Of a stretch of DNA of 40,879 nucleotides, positions 16,290 through 26,029 are shown piece after piece (position 1 is the first letter of the stretch; every line of letters starts with the position of its first letter). Below the pieces are notes generated by a model, which made no database searches, was not told where the DNA came from, and saw only the letters and a list, made by a program, of their open reading frames with translations. The DNA lies in the NCBI GenBank assembly GCA_020027875.1, contig JAHRHA010000049.1:1-40879 (forward strand), written 5' to 3'. The DNA comes from Micromonosporaceae bacterium (lineage in GTDB: Bacteria > Actinomycetota > Actinomycetes > Mycobacteriales > Micromonosporaceae). The translations under genes were made by a program, and so were the position numbers.

Positions 16290-18320
16290 TCATCGCAGGA
16301 AGGCCGCGGCGACCCCGGCGTCGACCGGGATGTGTAGGCCGGTTGTGTGCGACAACTCCCCCGCCGTCAGTACGAAGACGGCGTTCGCCACATGCTCGGG
16401 CAGCACCTCACGTTTGAGCAGTGTTCGCTGGGCATAGAAGGCTCCCAACTCCTCCTCCGGCACCCCGTAGACCGCCGCTCGCTGCGCCCCCCAACCGCCG
16501 GCGAAGATGCCGGAGCCACGCACGACGCCGTCGGGGTTGATGCCGTTGACCCGGATGCCGTGCTCACCCAACTCCGCGGCGAGCAGCCGCACCTGGTGGG
16601 CCTGGTCGGCCTTGGCTGCCCCGTACGCGACGTTGTTGGGCCCGGCGAAGAGCGAGTTCTTCGACGAGATGTAGACGATGTCGCCGCCCATCCGCTGCGC
16701 GATCATTGCCCGGGCCGCCTCGCGAGAGACGAGGAACGAACCCTTCGCCATCACGTCGTGCTGCAGATCCCAGTCGGCCTCAGTGGTCTCCAGCAACGGC
16801 TTGGACACCGACAAACCAGCGTTGTTGACCACGAGGTCCACCCCACCAAAGGCGAGCGACGCCGCCCGTACCATCTCCCGCACGGCGGCTGGATCGGTGA
16901 CGTCCGCGACCACGTCGACCGCGACGTCGGTGTCGCCCAGCTCACCGGCGACCCGAGTCGCCGCCTCGCCGTCGCAATCGGCCACCACAACACACGCACC
17001 CTCGGCCGCGAGGCGGTGGGCGATCGCCCGGCCGATGCCGGACCCTGCGCCGGTGACCAGCGCGATCCGCGCGGCGAGCGGTTTCGGCTTCGGCATCCGG
17101 GCGAGCTTTGCCTCCTCCAGCGCCCAGTACTCGATGCGGAACTTCTCCGACTCGTCGATCGGAGTGTAGGTCGAGATGGCCTCGGCGCCACGCATCACGT
17201 TGATGGCGTTGACATAGAACTCCCCCGCCACCCGCGCGGTCTGCTTGTTCGCGCCGAAGGAGAACATGCCGACGCCCGGAACGAGGACGATCGCCGGGTC
17301 GGCGCCGCGCATCGGCGGCGAGTCGGGCGCGGCATGGCGGACGTAGTACGCGGCGTACTCCTCCCGGTAGGCGGTGTGTAGCTCGGTCAGCCGCGTCACC
17401 GTTTCCGCAAGGGAAGCAGAGCCAGGCAGGTCGAGCACCATCGGTCGTACCTTGGTCCGCAGGAAATGGTCCGGGCAGGAGGTGCCGAGCGCGGCCAGCG
17501 TCGGATGGCGCGCCCGGGAGAGGAAGTCGAGCACGACCTCGTTGTCGGTGAAGTGCCCGATCTGGCGCCGATCGGTGGACGCGAGGCCGCGCAGTACCGG
17601 CGCGAGTGCGGCGGCACGCTCCCGCCGCGCCGACTCAGGCAGGGCCTGATAGCCCGCGACGATTGGGCCGAGCGGTTCCGGCCGGCCTCGCTCGTGGATG
17701 AAGGCCTGCGCGGCGTGGATGATCTCGAGCGAGTGGGCCTCGCACTCCTCGCTCGTACTACCCCACGCGGTGATCCCGTGCCCGCCCAGGATCACGCCGA
17801 CCGCGCGCGGCCAGCGCCGCTTCACCTCGGCGATGTCAAGCCCCAGCTGGAAGCCGGGCCGGCGCCACGGCACCCACGCGACCCGGTCGCCGAAACACTC
17901 CTTGGTCAGCGCCTCGCCGTCGGCGGCGGTCGCGAACGCGATGCCAGCATCGGGATGCAAGTGGTCCACATGGGACGCATCAACCAGACCATGCATCGCC
18001 GTGTCGATCGACGGGGGCGCGCCCCCCCTGCCGTGCAGGCAGTAGTCGAACGCGGCGACCATCTCATCCTCGCTGTCGACGCCAGGGTAGACGTCGACCA
18101 GGGCGCGCAGTCGATCGAGCCGCAGCACCGCAAGGCCGGCCTCGGTCAGGGTGCCGAGGTCGCCGCCGGAGCCCTTGACCCACATCAGCTCCACCGGACC
18201 ACCCGTCACGGGATCGGTCGCCGACCCCTTCGCCGAGGTGTTCCCGCCGGCGTAGTTCGTGTTGCGCGGATCTGAGCCCAGCCGGTTGCTGCGTTCGACC
18301 AGGTCCGCCACAACGCTCAT
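16290..18320 (-). CDS. Bifunctional L-rhamnulose-1-phosphate aldolase / L-lactaldehyde dehydrogenase
   Basis: A 676-residue fusion. Residues 1 to about 400 are a class II aldolase-like domain with the probable zinc site HVDHLH (His117, His120, His122) and His181 in GGHGITAWG. Residues about 416-676 are a short-chain dehydrogenase with TGAGSGIG (423-430), NNAG (499-502) and Tyr566/Lys570 in YGAAK. The aldolase would split rhamnulose-1-phosphate into dihydroxyacetone phosphate and L-lactaldehyde, and the SDR half would oxidise lactaldehyde with NAD+. This combination is known from Bacillus and other bacteria (RhaEW/YuxG type). ATG 18320 overlaps the rhaI stop by one base (TGATG) behind GGGTGGGGAG, so it is preferred over a GTG four codons upstream. 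Confidence 0.92.
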   Translation of the reverse strand: MSVVADLVERSNRLGSDPRNTNYAGGNTSAKGSATDPVTGGPVELMWVKGSGGDLGTLTEAGLAVLRLDRLRALVDVYPGVDSEDEMVAAFDYCLHGRGGAPPSIDTAMHGLVDASHVDHLHPDAGIAFATAADGEALTKECFGDRVAWVPWRRPGFQLGLDIAEVKRRWPRAVGVILGGHGITAWGSTSEECEAHSLEIIHAAQAFIHERGRPEPLGPIVAGYQALPESARRERAAALAPVLRGLASTDRRQIGHFTDNEVVLDFLSRARHPTLAALGTSCPDHFLRTKVRPMVLDLPGSASLAETVTRLTELHTAYREEYAAYYVRHAAPDSPPMRGADPAIVLVPGVGMFSFGANKQTARVAGEFYVNAINVMRGAEAISTYTPIDESEKFRIEYWALEEAKLARMPKPKPLAARIALVTGAGSGIGRAIAHRLAAEGACVVVADCDGEAATRVAGELGDTDVAVDVVADVTDPAAVREMVRAASLAFGGVDLVVNNAGLSVSKPLLETTEADWDLQHDVMAKGSFLVSREAARAMIAQRMGGDIVYISSKNSLFAGPNNVAYGAAKADQAHQVRLLAAELGEHGIRVNGINPDGVVRGSGIFAGGWGAQRAAVYGVPEEELGAFYAQRTLLKREVLPEHVANAVFVLTAGELSHTTGLHIPVDAGVAAAFLR

Positions 18321-19480
18321 CAGGCTCCCCACCCGGCGGCCTCGCCGCCGACCCGCTCGGCCCTGATCTTCTCGGCATAGCCCGACCGCTGGTAGGCAGC
18401 AAGGGGATCGGGGTCGAGCCCCATCTGCTCACGCAGGTCTCGCAGCAGCGGCCGTACATCCGTGTTGTACGCGTCCATCAGAACCGCGTTCGCGCCGAGC
18501 ACATCGCCGTCAGTCTGGGCGGCGCTCAGGGCAGCGTGGTCGACCAGCAGCGCCTTCGCGGTCGCCTCCTGCACGTTCATGACCGAGCGGATGACCGCCG
18601 GGATCTTCGGCTCGATGTTGTGGCACTGGTCCAGCATGTACGCGATGCCGGATGCGGGACCGACCGCGTCCGCGAGCACGATCTCGTGCATGATCCGGAA
18701 CAACTGGAACGGGTCGGCCGCGCCGACCATGAGGTCGTCATCGGCGTAGAACCGCGAGTTAAAGTCGAAGCCGCCCAGCCGACCGGCCCGCAACAGGAAC
18801 GCCACGATGAACTCGATGTTCGTGCCCGGGGCGTGGTGGCCCGTGTCGATCACCACCTTGGCCCGCTCGCCGGTGGCGACACAATGGGCGTAGGCGGTGC
18901 CCCAATCGGGCACGTCGGTGGTGTAGAACGCCGGCTCGAAAAGCTTGTACTCCAACAGCATCCGTTGGTTGGGAGAGAGCCGGTCATAGCTCTCCTGCAA
19001 TGCCTGCGCCAGCCGGTCCTGGCGGGCGCGGATGTTGTCCTGCCCTGGGTAGTTCGTGCCGTCGGAGAACCACAGTTTCAGGTCCCTTGAGCCGGTCTTG
19101 TCCATGACGTCGACGCACTCGAGCAGGTGGTCGATCGCCTTGCGACGCACGCCGGCCGCGGGGTTGGTGACGCTGCCGAGCATGTAGTCGTTGTCCTGGA
19201 ACACGTTGGCGTTGATGGTGCCGAGCGTCACGCCCTGCTCGGCGGCGAAGCGGGCGAGGTCGGCGTAGTCATCGACCCGGTCCCACGGGATGTGCAGCGC
19301 CACGCTGGGCGCCACACCGGTGTAGCGGTGCACGGCCGCGGCGTCGGAGATCTTCTCGTACGGGGTGCGGGGCACGCCCTCCTGCGGGAACACCTTGAAG
19401 CGGGTCCCCGAGTTGGCATACGCCCACGACGCCGTCTCGATGCGCTGCGAGCGCAGCGCCGCGAGCACGTTCTCGGTCAT
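18320..19480 (-). CDS. rhaI: L-rhamnose isomerase
   Basis: A 386-residue TIM-barrel isomerase converting L-rhamnose to L-rhamnulose, resembling the Pseudomonas stutzeri-type enzyme rather than E. coli RhaA. Likely metal-ligand regions are LLEYKLFEPAFY, VIDTGHHAPGTNIE and GGFDFNSRFYADDDLM. The start overlaps the rhaM stop by four bases (ATGA) and its own stop overlaps the next start by one base, so translation is tightly coupled. The C-terminal 45 residues have a diverged, truncated counterpart at 12008-12145. In the fused downstream enzyme and RhaB it has its complete pathway partners. Confidence 0.94.
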   Translation of the reverse strand: MTENVLAALRSQRIETASWAYANSGTRFKVFPQEGVPRTPYEKISDAAAVHRYTGVAPSVALHIPWDRVDDYADLARFAAEQGVTLGTINANVFQDNDYMLGSVTNPAAGVRRKAIDHLLECVDVMDKTGSRDLKLWFSDGTNYPGQDNIRARQDRLAQALQESYDRLSPNQRMLLEYKLFEPAFYTTDVPDWGTAYAHCVATGERAKVVIDTGHHAPGTNIEFIVAFLLRAGRLGGFDFNSRFYADDDLMVGAADPFQLFRIMHEIVLADAVGPASGIAYMLDQCHNIEPKIPAVIRSVMNVQEATAKALLVDHAALSAAQTDGDVLGANAVLMDAYNTDVRPLLRDLREQMGLDPDPLAAYQRSGYAEKIRAERVGGEAAGWGA

Positions 19481-19863
19481 TCGCTTTCTCCCAGGTGCTG
19501 CGCCCGCGCGAGTTGGGCGTCGAGGTTGAACACTTCATCGAGGACCGTCAGGCCACGGTCGGGTCGACCATCTGGCAGGTCGGCGACGTTGCCGCGTTGA
19601 TCGCCTCCGGCGAAGAACGGAGCCATCTCCGCCTGCCAGCGGCGATTCACGTCGGTCGCCTCCATCGCGGCCTGCGCCGCCGCGAGGTCCTCGGTGAGCA
19701 GGTAGCCCACCAGGAGGCCGTCGTCGCGCAGAAAGAGCGAGTAGTCGTGCCACCCCGCGTCGCGCAACGCGGTCAGCATCTCCGGCCATACCGCGGCGTG
19801 GCGCTCCCGATACTCGGCCAACCGCTCCGGTCTCACCTGAAGGGTGAAGCAGACCCGGCCCAT
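19477..19863 (-). CDS. rhaM: L-rhamnose mutarotase
   Basis: A 128-residue dimeric alpha/beta-barrel protein that speeds interconversion of alpha- and beta-L-rhamnose, supplying the anomer used by the isomerase. YRERHAAVWPEM places His22 at the position of the E. coli RhaM catalytic histidine, and GWHDYSLFL and NRRWQAEMAPFF match the remaining family blocks. I chose ATG 19863 since GGGAG precedes it by about six bases and family homology begins at MGRVCFTLQV; the frame is open upstream to 19938. The C-terminus is longer than in E. coli (FFAGGDQRGNVADLPDG onward). It overlaps rhaI by four bases. Confidence 0.92.
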   Translation of the reverse strand: MGRVCFTLQVRPERLAEYRERHAAVWPEMLTALRDAGWHDYSLFLRDDGLLVGYLLTEDLAAAQAAMEATDVNRRWQAEMAPFFAGGDQRGNVADLPDGRPDRGLTVLDEVFNLDAQLARAQHLGESE

Positions 19864-19937
19864 CGTGGGCTCCCAACGCTTATCGTGGGGTTCTGCGGGG
19901 TCGGCCAGCTCGAGTGGCCGACCCCGCAGCCCACTCA

Positions 19938-20999
19938 TCAGAAGTTGAACTGCTCGATGTTGGCTGAGGTGAAGGTGAACGGGTCACCCAGCAGTACGGT
20001 CGCGTCCTTGCCGACCGTGTACTCGCCCAGCTTGCCGGCCTTGAACTTGTCGCCCTCCTTGCCGCTGATCAGGCCAGAGGCCAACGCGCCGGCCGCGTAG
20101 GCGGCGAGGTAGCCGAGGTCGGCCGGATTCCACAGGGCGAAGGACTTGACGGTGCCGTCCTTGACATAGGAGCGCATCTGGTTCGGCGTACCGAGCCCAG
20201 TCAGCTGAACCTTACCCTTGTAGGCCGAGCCGGACAGATACCGGCCGGCCGCCGCGACCCCGACCGTCGTGGGCGAGATGATGCCCTTGAGGTTGGGGTA
20301 CTTGGAGAGCAGGCCTTGGGCTTCTTGGAACGACTTCTGGTCGTTGTCGTCCCCATAGACCGTGGCGACCAGCTTGAGCTTCGCGTACTCCGGCTTGGCC
20401 AGCTCGGTCTTCATCATCTCGATCCACGCGTTCTGGTTCGTCGCGTTGGCCGTCGCGGAGAGGATGGCGATCTCGCCGCCGTCCGCACCGATGGCCTCCG
20501 AGATGAGCTTGATCTGAATCTTGGCGATGCCGTCGGCGGTCGCCTGGTTGATGAACAGGTCCCGGCACTCGGGCTTGGTGTCCGAGTCGAACGTCACGAC
20601 CTTCGCGCCGGCCGTGCGTGCCTCGTTGAGCGCACCGCAGATGGCGTCCTTGTCATTGGCCGAGACCACGATGACGTCGGTGCCCTGCTGCGAGAGCGTG
20701 TTGATGTAGCTCACCTGAGCCGACGGACTCGTGTCCGACGGTCCGGTCTCGCTGTAGACGCCCTTGAACTCCTCGACGGCGGCCTTGCCGCCGTTGTCGG
20801 ACGTGGTGAAGTACGGGTTGTTGACCTGTTTCGGCAGGAAGGTAATTTTCAGCCCTTCCTTGATGGTGCCGGCGGTTGCGCCGGTCGGGTTGGTCGTCGG
20901 TGTCTCCTCGGCGCACGCGGTAGTGGCGCCGAGCAGGAGCACAGTCGCGAACGTACCCATCACGGCCGCGCGGAAGCGTGTAGTACCAGCGGCTCTCAT
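19938..20999 (-). CDS. rhaS: Rhamnose ABC transporter substrate-binding lipoprotein
   Basis: A 353-residue periplasmic-binding-protein-like lipoprotein (type 1 fold, xylose/ribose class). The N-terminus has a basic start, a hydrophobic core and Cys29 as the probable lipidation site after GATTA. The mature protein begins with a disordered Thr-rich linker, then ITFLPKQVNNPYFTTSDNGG, typical of autoinducer-2/rhamnose-binding proteins, and contains DVIVVSANDKDA and GIISPTTVGVAAAGRYL. It delivers sugar, most likely L-rhamnose from context, to the two permeases. ATG 20999 is chosen because AAAGGA lies about seven bases upstream; an ATG five codons earlier (21014) has a poorer site. It is separated by about 70 bases from the permease gene before it. 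Confidence 0.9.
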   Translation of the reverse strand: MRAAGTTRFRAAVMGTFATVLLLGATTACAEETPTTNPTGATAGTIKEGLKITFLPKQVNNPYFTTSDNGGKAAVEEFKGVYSETGPSDTSPSAQVSYINTLSQQGTDVIVVSANDKDAICGALNEARTAGAKVVTFDSDTKPECRDLFINQATADGIAKIQIKLISEAIGADGGEIAILSATANATNQNAWIEMMKTELAKPEYAKLKLVATVYGDDNDQKSFQEAQGLLSKYPNLKGIISPTTVGVAAAGRYLSGSAYKGKVQLTGLGTPNQMRSYVKDGTVKSFALWNPADLGYLAAYAAGALASGLISGKEGDKFKAGKLGEYTVGKDATVLLGDPFTFTSANIEQFNF

Positions 21000-21070
21000 C
21001 TTGAATCCTTTCATTTCTTCGGCCGACTCTTCCGAACTTGGTGGGTGGTGAGTGGTCGAGCGGCCCGCGC

Positions 21071-22102
21071 CTAGGCGCCGGCCACCGGTGGTGCGGCGGA
21101 TCGTCGTTGGCGCAGCCGTTGCCGAGCCATGGCGACGATGTTCGGTCCGACGACGGACGCGATGAGCAGGGATCCGGTCACGATGGTCAGCGTGTTCGCC
21201 GGCACGTACGCGAGTTGCAGCGCGTTACGCAGCACACCGAGCAGCACCACCGCCGCGAGCACGCCAACCAGGCCGCCTCGCCCACCGAATATGGAGACCC
21301 CACCCAACAGCACGGCTGCCACGACCGACAACTCGAGCCCGACGCCGTTGTCGGCGCGGGCGCTGGCGAACCGGAGGGTCCAGTAGACACCGGCGAGGGC
21401 GGAGACCATGCCGGTGATCACGAAGAGCCAGAACTTGGTACGGGCGACGTTGATCCCAGAGAACGAGGAGGCGTCGACGTTGTTACCGATGGCGTAGAGC
21501 CCGCGCCCGATCGGGGTGGCGTGCAGGACGACTCCGAACACCACCGCCAACCCGACGACGACCATGATGAACCACGGGATCGTGGTACCCGGAATCGGGC
21601 TGATGACCTGCCGTGTCCACGCGACCGGATAGTTGGCCACCGCCCGATCTCCCAGCACCACATATGCCAGACCGCGGTAGAGGGCGAGCGTGCCGATGGT
21701 GACGGCCAACGACGGCAGCCCGAAGACGGTCACGAACGTACCGTTGACCGCGCCCAACGACGCACCCAGCAACAGGCACATCGCGATCAGCAGCGGGAGG
21801 GAGGAGACGCCAAGAAACCACAGCTGCCCCATCACCGTGGCCGAGAGCCCGAGCATGCTCGCCACGGACAAGTCGATCTCGCCCGTGATGATGACGAACG
21901 TCATCGGCAATGCGATCAGCGCGATGGGGATCATCTCGATGGTCACGAAGCGCCAGAAGCGTGGACTGGACACCCCGTCGATGGTCAGGCTCCCTACGAT
22001 GGCGACGAGAACCACGGCCAGGATGACTACCGCGTCCCACGAACGCAGGGTGGCGCCCCAACCGCGCGGGGCGTCGACCGCCGTGCTCTGCTCAGTCGCC
22101 AC
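21071..22102 (-). CDS. rhaQ: Rhamnose ABC transporter permease 2
   Basis: A 343-residue integral membrane protein of the RbsC/BPD_transp_2 family with about nine to ten hydrophobic helices. The family marker VIITGEIDLSVASMLGLSA lies near residues 69-87 and the EAA-like loop ATPIGRGLYAIGNNVDASSFSGI near 205-227. It pairs with the upstream permease to form the membrane channel. The GTG start overlaps that gene by 11 bases and follows GGAAGG. The rhaQ/rhaP labels follow operon position and could be exchanged. Confidence 0.88.
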   Translation of the reverse strand: MATEQSTAVDAPRGWGATLRSWDAVVILAVVLVAIVGSLTIDGVSSPRFWRFVTIEMIPIALIALPMTFVIITGEIDLSVASMLGLSATVMGQLWFLGVSSLPLLIAMCLLLGASLGAVNGTFVTVFGLPSLAVTIGTLALYRGLAYVVLGDRAVANYPVAWTRQVISPIPGTTIPWFIMVVVGLAVVFGVVLHATPIGRGLYAIGNNVDASSFSGINVARTKFWLFVITGMVSALAGVYWTLRFASARADNGVGLELSVVAAVLLGGVSIFGGRGGLVGVLAAVVLLGVLRNALQLAYVPANTLTIVTGSLLIASVVGPNIVAMARQRLRQRRSAAPPVAGA

Positions 22103-23144
22103 GAGCCTTCCTTCCTCTCAAGCGGGTGGCAACCCGCACCGCCAACGCGCGATCCAGGCCGATCGCGGCGAGCAACAACGCGCCGACGGCGGCCCCCTGC
22201 CAGAACGGAGTAACCCCGAGGACGGGAAGTGCGGCCCCGATCGTCGTCAGCAGCACCGCACCGAGCGCCGCACCGTAAACCGATCCGCTGCCGCCGAAGA
22301 TGGCCACGCCACCGACGACGACCGCGGCGACGACGTTCAGCTCGGAGCCGAGCCCGGCGTTCGCGTCGAGGGTGCCAAAGCGTGCCGCGTACAGCACGCC
22401 GGCCAGACCGGCGAGCGCGCCGCTCGTCACGAACGCCGCGAACACCCGCCGGCCCACGGGAATGCCGGAGAGCCGGGCCGCGTCAGGGTCGGAGCCGATC
22501 GCGTACAGTTCGCGGCCGGACCGGTAGGAGCGCAGGTAGAAGCCGGCCGCGACGACGACGGCCACCGCGAACAGGGTCAGCACCGGAACGCCGAGCACGG
22601 TCGCGGTCCCCATGCGCAGGAATCCGGCCGGCATGTCCGCCGCGTTGATCTGCCGGCCCTTCGCCCAGGTGTAATCAATGCCGCGGAACACGTAGAGCGT
22701 GCCGAGCGTGACGACGAGGGCGGGAACGCGGGCGGCCGCGATCAACGCGCCATTCACGATGCCGCACGCTGCGCCGAGGAGGGTACCGACCACCAGAGCC
22801 AGCGGGATGGGTGCCTCGGGTGAGGCGAGAAAGAAGCTCCCGGTGGCGAACGCCGACAGACCGAGGACCGATCCCACCGAGAGATCCACGTTGCGGGTGA
22901 TGATCACAACGGCCTGACCGACCGCGACGATCGCCAGGATGGTGAAGCCCAGCAGGAGATCCTTGATGCTCTGCGCGGAGAGGAACCTCGGGTTCACCGC
23001 TGCCGTCACGACGACAAGGAGGGACAGGGCGAGGACGATGCCGAGCTCGCGGGCGACGAACCACCGGTGTGCGACGCTCGTCGCGCCGCTGCTGGAAGCC
23101 AGCGTCGCATCGTCGACCTCGTGCCGAGTCGTCATGCGCGTCAT
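22092..23144 (-). CDS. rhaP: Rhamnose ABC transporter permease 1
   Basis: A 350-residue RbsC-type permease with about ten hydrophobic segments. It carries the family marker [24 protein letters not shown] and the cytoplasmic coupling loop [25 protein letters not shown]. The start ATG overlaps the ATPase stop by four bases (ATGA), showing translational coupling. With the second permease it would form the heterodimeric channel of the rhamnose importer. The 11-base overlap with the following permease keeps the order typical of RhaTPQ systems. Confidence 0.88.
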   Translation of the reverse strand: MTRMTTRHEVDDATLASSSGATSVAHRWFVARELGIVLALSLLVVVTAAVNPRFLSAQSIKDLLLGFTILAIVAVGQAVVIITRNVDLSVGSVLGLSAFATGSFFLASPEAPIPLALVVGTLLGAACGIVNGALIAAARVPALVVTLGTLYVFRGIDYTWAKGRQINAADMPAGFLRMGTATVLGVPVLTLFAVAVVVAAGFYLRSYRSGRELYAIGSDPDAARLSGIPVGRRVFAAFVTSGALAGLAGVLYAARFGTLDANAGLGSELNVVAAVVVGGVAIFGGSGSVYGAALGAVLLTTIGAALPVLGVTPFWQGAAVGALLLAAIGLDRALAVRVATRLRGRKARGD

Positions 23145-24718
23145 GCCCGCTCCCGATGCCCGGTCGCGGCGAACATCACCGACTCCTCGGTGGCGCCCGC
23201 CCGCGGCAGTTCGGCCACGAGCCTGCCCTCGTGCATGACGAGGATGCGGTCCGCCATGCCGAGAACTTCGGGCAGTTCGCTTGAGACCATGAGCACCGCG
23301 ACCCCGTCCGCGGCGAGTTGCGACAGCAGATGATGTACCTCCGCCTTCGTGCCGACGTCGATCCCTCGCGTCGGTTCATCCACGAGCAGGACTCGCGGCG
23401 TCGTCGCGAGCCACTTCGCGATGACGACCTTCTGCTGGTTGCCACCGGACAGCGTGGATACGGGGTCGCTGAGGTTGGCGGCCTTCACGTACAGGCGCTT
23501 GGTCCACGTCCGCGCCTCCCGGCGCTCCGATGAGCGCCGTAGCAGGCCGAGGTGGCTGAGCGACCAGCGCCGGACGAGCGTGGCATTGCGCTCCACCGAC
23601 AACTCCATCACCAGGCCCTGTTGGCGGCGATCCTCCGGGATGAGGGCCACGCCGGCCGCGATCGCCGCCGTCGGACTGCCCAGGCGGAGCCGCTCGCCGG
23701 CCACCCGTACCTCGCCCTGGTCGTACGGGTCGATGCCGAAGACGCTGCGGATGACCTCGCTGCGTCCCGCGCCCACCAGCCCGGCCAGCGCCACGATCTC
23801 CCCCGAACGCACGCTGAAGCTCACGTCACTGAACACCCCGCGACTGGTCAACCCGCGCACGTCGAGCAGAACTTCGCCCGGATCGGTCTCCTGCTTGGGA
23901 TACAGGGAGGACACCTCGCGCCCCACCATGCGCCGCACCACCTGGTCGACGTCGGTGGCGCCGGCCAGGTCGGTGGACACCCAGCCGCCATCGCGCATCA
24001 CGGTGATCCGCTCGCAGAGCGCGAACACCTCGCCCAGCCGGTGGGAGATGAACAGCACCGCGGCACCGCTGCTGCGAAGCGACCGGGCGACGCTGAACAG
24101 TCGGTCCACCTCGACGCCGGAGAGCGCCGCCGTCGGCTCGTCCATGACGAGGATCCGGGCCTCCATCGAGAGTGCCTTGGCGATCTCCACCAACTGCTGG
24201 TCCGCAATGGAGAGACCGCGAGCGGGCCGACTGGGATCAAGCTGGACGCCGAGGCGGGCGAAGAGCTCGCCGGCGCGGCGACGCATCGCGGCGGTGTCGA
24301 TACGTCGGTCGATTCCGCTCTTGCGGCGCAACGGCTGCCGGCCCATGAAGATGTTCTCGGCGACTGACAGATCCGGGAAGAGGGTGGGCTCTTGATAGAT
24401 AACCGCGATGCCGGCCGCACGAGCCGCCGCCGGCCCACTGAACGCGACCGGCACGCCGTCGAGCATGACCACCCCGGTATCGGGCGCGTACACACCGGCA
24501 AGGATCTTCGCCAAGGTCGACTTGCCCGCGCCATTCTCACCCACGAGCGCGTGCACCTCGCCGGCGAAGAGGTCGAGGTGAACGTCGCGCAGCGCGACGA
24601 CGGCGCCGAAAGACTTGCCGACGCCCCGCATACCGATCACCGGCACCCGCGCCGCGTGTGACGGTTCGACCACGCCTACCCCACTCGCCGTCTCGTCGTT
24701 CCCGAAGCGTGTCTGCAC
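23141..24718 (-). CDS. rhaT: Rhamnose ABC transporter ATPase (two fused domains)
   Basis: A 525-residue duplicated ATPase of the RbsA/MglA type. Domain 1 has Walker A GENGAGKS (about residues 60-67), the divergent signature LSIADQQ and the Walker [14 protein letters not shown]. Domain 2 has the degenerate P-loop [10 protein letters not shown], signature LSGGNQQK and Walker [19 protein letters not shown]. This asymmetry is normal for sugar importers. It powers the RhaP/RhaQ channel. The GTG at 24718 is the longest start, but its AAGG is directly adjacent; a GTG at 24673 behind GTGGGG is a credible alternative. It is the first gene of the operon, with a LacI-type operator four bases upstream of 24718. 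Confidence 0.92.
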   Translation of the reverse strand: MQTRFGNDETASGVGVVEPSHAARVPVIGMRGVGKSFGAVVALRDVHLDLFAGEVHALVGENGAGKSTLAKILAGVYAPDTGVVMLDGVPVAFSGPAAARAAGIAVIYQEPTLFPDLSVAENIFMGRQPLRRKSGIDRRIDTAAMRRRAGELFARLGVQLDPSRPARGLSIADQQLVEIAKALSMEARILVMDEPTAALSGVEVDRLFSVARSLRSSGAAVLFISHRLGEVFALCERITVMRDGGWVSTDLAGATDVDQVVRRMVGREVSSLYPKQETDPGEVLLDVRGLTSRGVFSDVSFSVRSGEIVALAGLVGAGRSEVIRSVFGIDPYDQGEVRVAGERLRLGSPTAAIAAGVALIPEDRRQQGLVMELSVERNATLVRRWSLSHLGLLRRSSERREARTWTKRLYVKAANLSDPVSTLSGGNQQKVVIAKWLATTPRVLLVDEPTRGIDVGTKAEVHHLLSQLAADGVAVLMVSSELPEVLGMADRILVMHEGRLVAELPRAGATEESVMFAATGHRERA

Positions 24719-24722
24719 CCTT

Positions 24723-24740
24723 GAAACGATTCATCGTTTC
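24723..24740. promoter_or_regulatory. LacI-family operator in front of the rhamnose operon
   Basis: GAAACGATTCATCGTTTC is a perfect 8+2+8 palindrome of the form bound by LacI-family repressors. It lies about 12 bases downstream of the operon's -10 hexamer, over the start of the transcript, so a bound repressor would block initiation or escape. The divergent LacI gene is the obvious ligand-responsive partner. Confidence 0.85.
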
Positions 24741-24751
24741 GGATAGGAGAA

Positions 24752-24781
24752 ACCATAGGAGGCTGGCTTGTTCCGCGTCAA
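24752..24781 (-). promoter_or_regulatory. Promoter of the rhamnose operon
   Basis: On the minus strand TTGACG (24781-24776) and TATGGT (24757-24752) are separated by 18 bases, a good sigma-A-like promoter. Predicted transcript start is near 24745, just upstream of the palindromic operator. Confidence 0.7.
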
Positions 24782-24861
24782 GAGGTCTTGATCGTGTTAC
24801 CGGACCGTTACCGGGTCGGCATCGCGTCCCCTCCACGGTCGAGCTTGGCGCGGCCCACGGC

Positions 24862-24889
24862 TTGACACGTTTCACTCGACCCGTACGGT
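24862..24889 (+). promoter_or_regulatory. Promoter of the LacI-family regulator, with overlapping second operator
   Basis: TTGACA (24862-24867) and TACGGT (24884-24889) are 16 bases apart, with the regulator's ATG 54 bases beyond. TGACACGTTTCA (24863-24874) overlaps the -35; it differs from its own reverse complement by one base pair and shares the CGTTTC half-site with the operon operator, so autorepression is likely. Confidence 0.6.
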
Positions 24890-24943
24890 GGGTCTACCGA
24901 AACACGGTGACGTGCGCCGAGGCCGCACGGCGGATGAGGAGTC

Positions 24944-26029
24944 ATGGACGCATCCAGCGAGAGGGACGGATCGAGCATCAAGGAGGTCGCGCGCCAGGCA
25001 GGAGTGTCCCTCGGCACGGTGAGCAACGTGCTCAACCGACCGGAGGTTGTCTCCGAGCCGACTCGGCAACGCGTGATCGAAGCGATCCAGAAGCTCGGCT
25101 ACGTCCGCAATGACTCGGCTCGGCAACTGCGCGCCGGACACAGTCGCACCATCGCGATCGTCGTGCTCGACGTGGCCAACCCCTTCTTCACCGATGTGGT
25201 GCGCGGCGCAGAGGAGGCCATCGACGCGGCCGGGGCCGTGGCCGTTGTGTGCAACAGCGGCGAGAGCGCGGCGCGCGAACGGCGCCACCTCGACCTGCTC
25301 GAGGAGCAGCGGGTCAAGGGAGTGCTCATAACCCCGGTCGATGACGGGCGAGACTCTCGGCTGGAGCAGCTCGTGCGTCGAGGCACGCCGGTGGTGCTCG
25401 TCGACCGTGGCAGCGGACAACGCAATCGCTGCTCGGTCGCCGTCGATGACGTGCTCGGCGGCCAGCTCGCCGGAGCCCATCTGCGAGAGCTCGGACATCG
25501 CCGAGTCGCCTTCGTGGGCGGCCCCATCGGCATCCCGCAGGTGGCGGATCGTCGGCGTGGCTTCGCCGGGATCTTCCCCGGAGATGGTGAAGAACTCCGG
25601 ATCGTCGACACGCCGAACCTGAGCGTGGCCGCCGGACGGCGGGCTGGCGAAGAGATCGCGGATCTGCCACCGGCGGATCGGCCGACCGCGGTGTTCTGCG
25701 CCAACGACCTGCTGGCTCTCGGGGTGCTGCAGGAGATGACGCTGCGCGGGGTGCGGGTCCCGCGCGACGTGGCGATCGTCGGATACGACGACATCGACTT
25801 CGCCGCCGCGGCCGCGGTGCCGCTGTCATCGATCAGGCAGCCACGCGAGCAGCTGGGCCGCACGGCGGCGCAGCTGCTGCTGGAGGAGGCGAACGATCCG
25901 GCGCACCACGAACACCGGCACGTCGTGTTCAAGCCGGAGCTCGTCGTACGGGAGTCGACGGTCCGGTCCCCCGTCCCCCGCCGCAGGGCCCGCCATGCGG
26001 CGATCTCGGAAGTGCGGCCACCGCCTTAG
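24944..26029 (+). CDS. LacI-family transcriptional regulator of the rhamnose operon
   Basis: A 361-residue repressor-type protein. The N-terminal helix-turn-helix and hinge helix are SIKEVARQAGVSLGTVSNVLN (about residues 11-31, written here in two parts: SIKEVARQAG and VSLGTVSNVLN) followed by LGYVRNDSARQLRAG. The rest is a sugar-binding effector domain with VLDVANPFFTDVVRGAEEA and VFCANDLLALGVLQEMTLRG. It probably senses L-rhamnose or a catabolic intermediate. It is divergent from the operon with the operators between, the classical local-regulator layout. ATG 24944 follows ATGAGGAG. The last 25 residues form a basic, probably disordered extension. Confidence 0.9.
   Translation: MDASSERDGSSIKEVARQAGVSLGTVSNVLNRPEVVSEPTRQRVIEAIQKLGYVRNDSARQLRAGHSRTIAIVVLDVANPFFTDVVRGAEEAIDAAGAVAVVCNSGESAARERRHLDLLEEQRVKGVLITPVDDGRDSRLEQLVRRGTPVVLVDRGSGQRNRCSVAVDDVLGGQLAGAHLRELGHRRVAFVGGPIGIPQVADRRRGFAGIFPGDGEELRIVDTPNLSVAAGRRAGEEIADLPPADRPTAVFCANDLLALGVLQEMTLRGVRVPRDVAIVGYDDIDFAAAAAVPLSSIRQPREQLGRTAAQLLLEEANDPAHHEHRHVVFKPELVVRESTVRSPVPRRRARHAAISEVRPPP

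Noticed and set aside
16290-18320. Assembly artefact joining an aldolase and a dehydrogenase
   Set aside because: The fusion is a known family in rhamnose pathways, and both halves keep their catalytic residues in one frame.
21038-22213. Plus-strand frame opposite the permease gene, rich in Arg/His/Asp
   Set aside because: Composition is typical of antisense frames in GC-rich genes, and the permeases on the other strand are certain.
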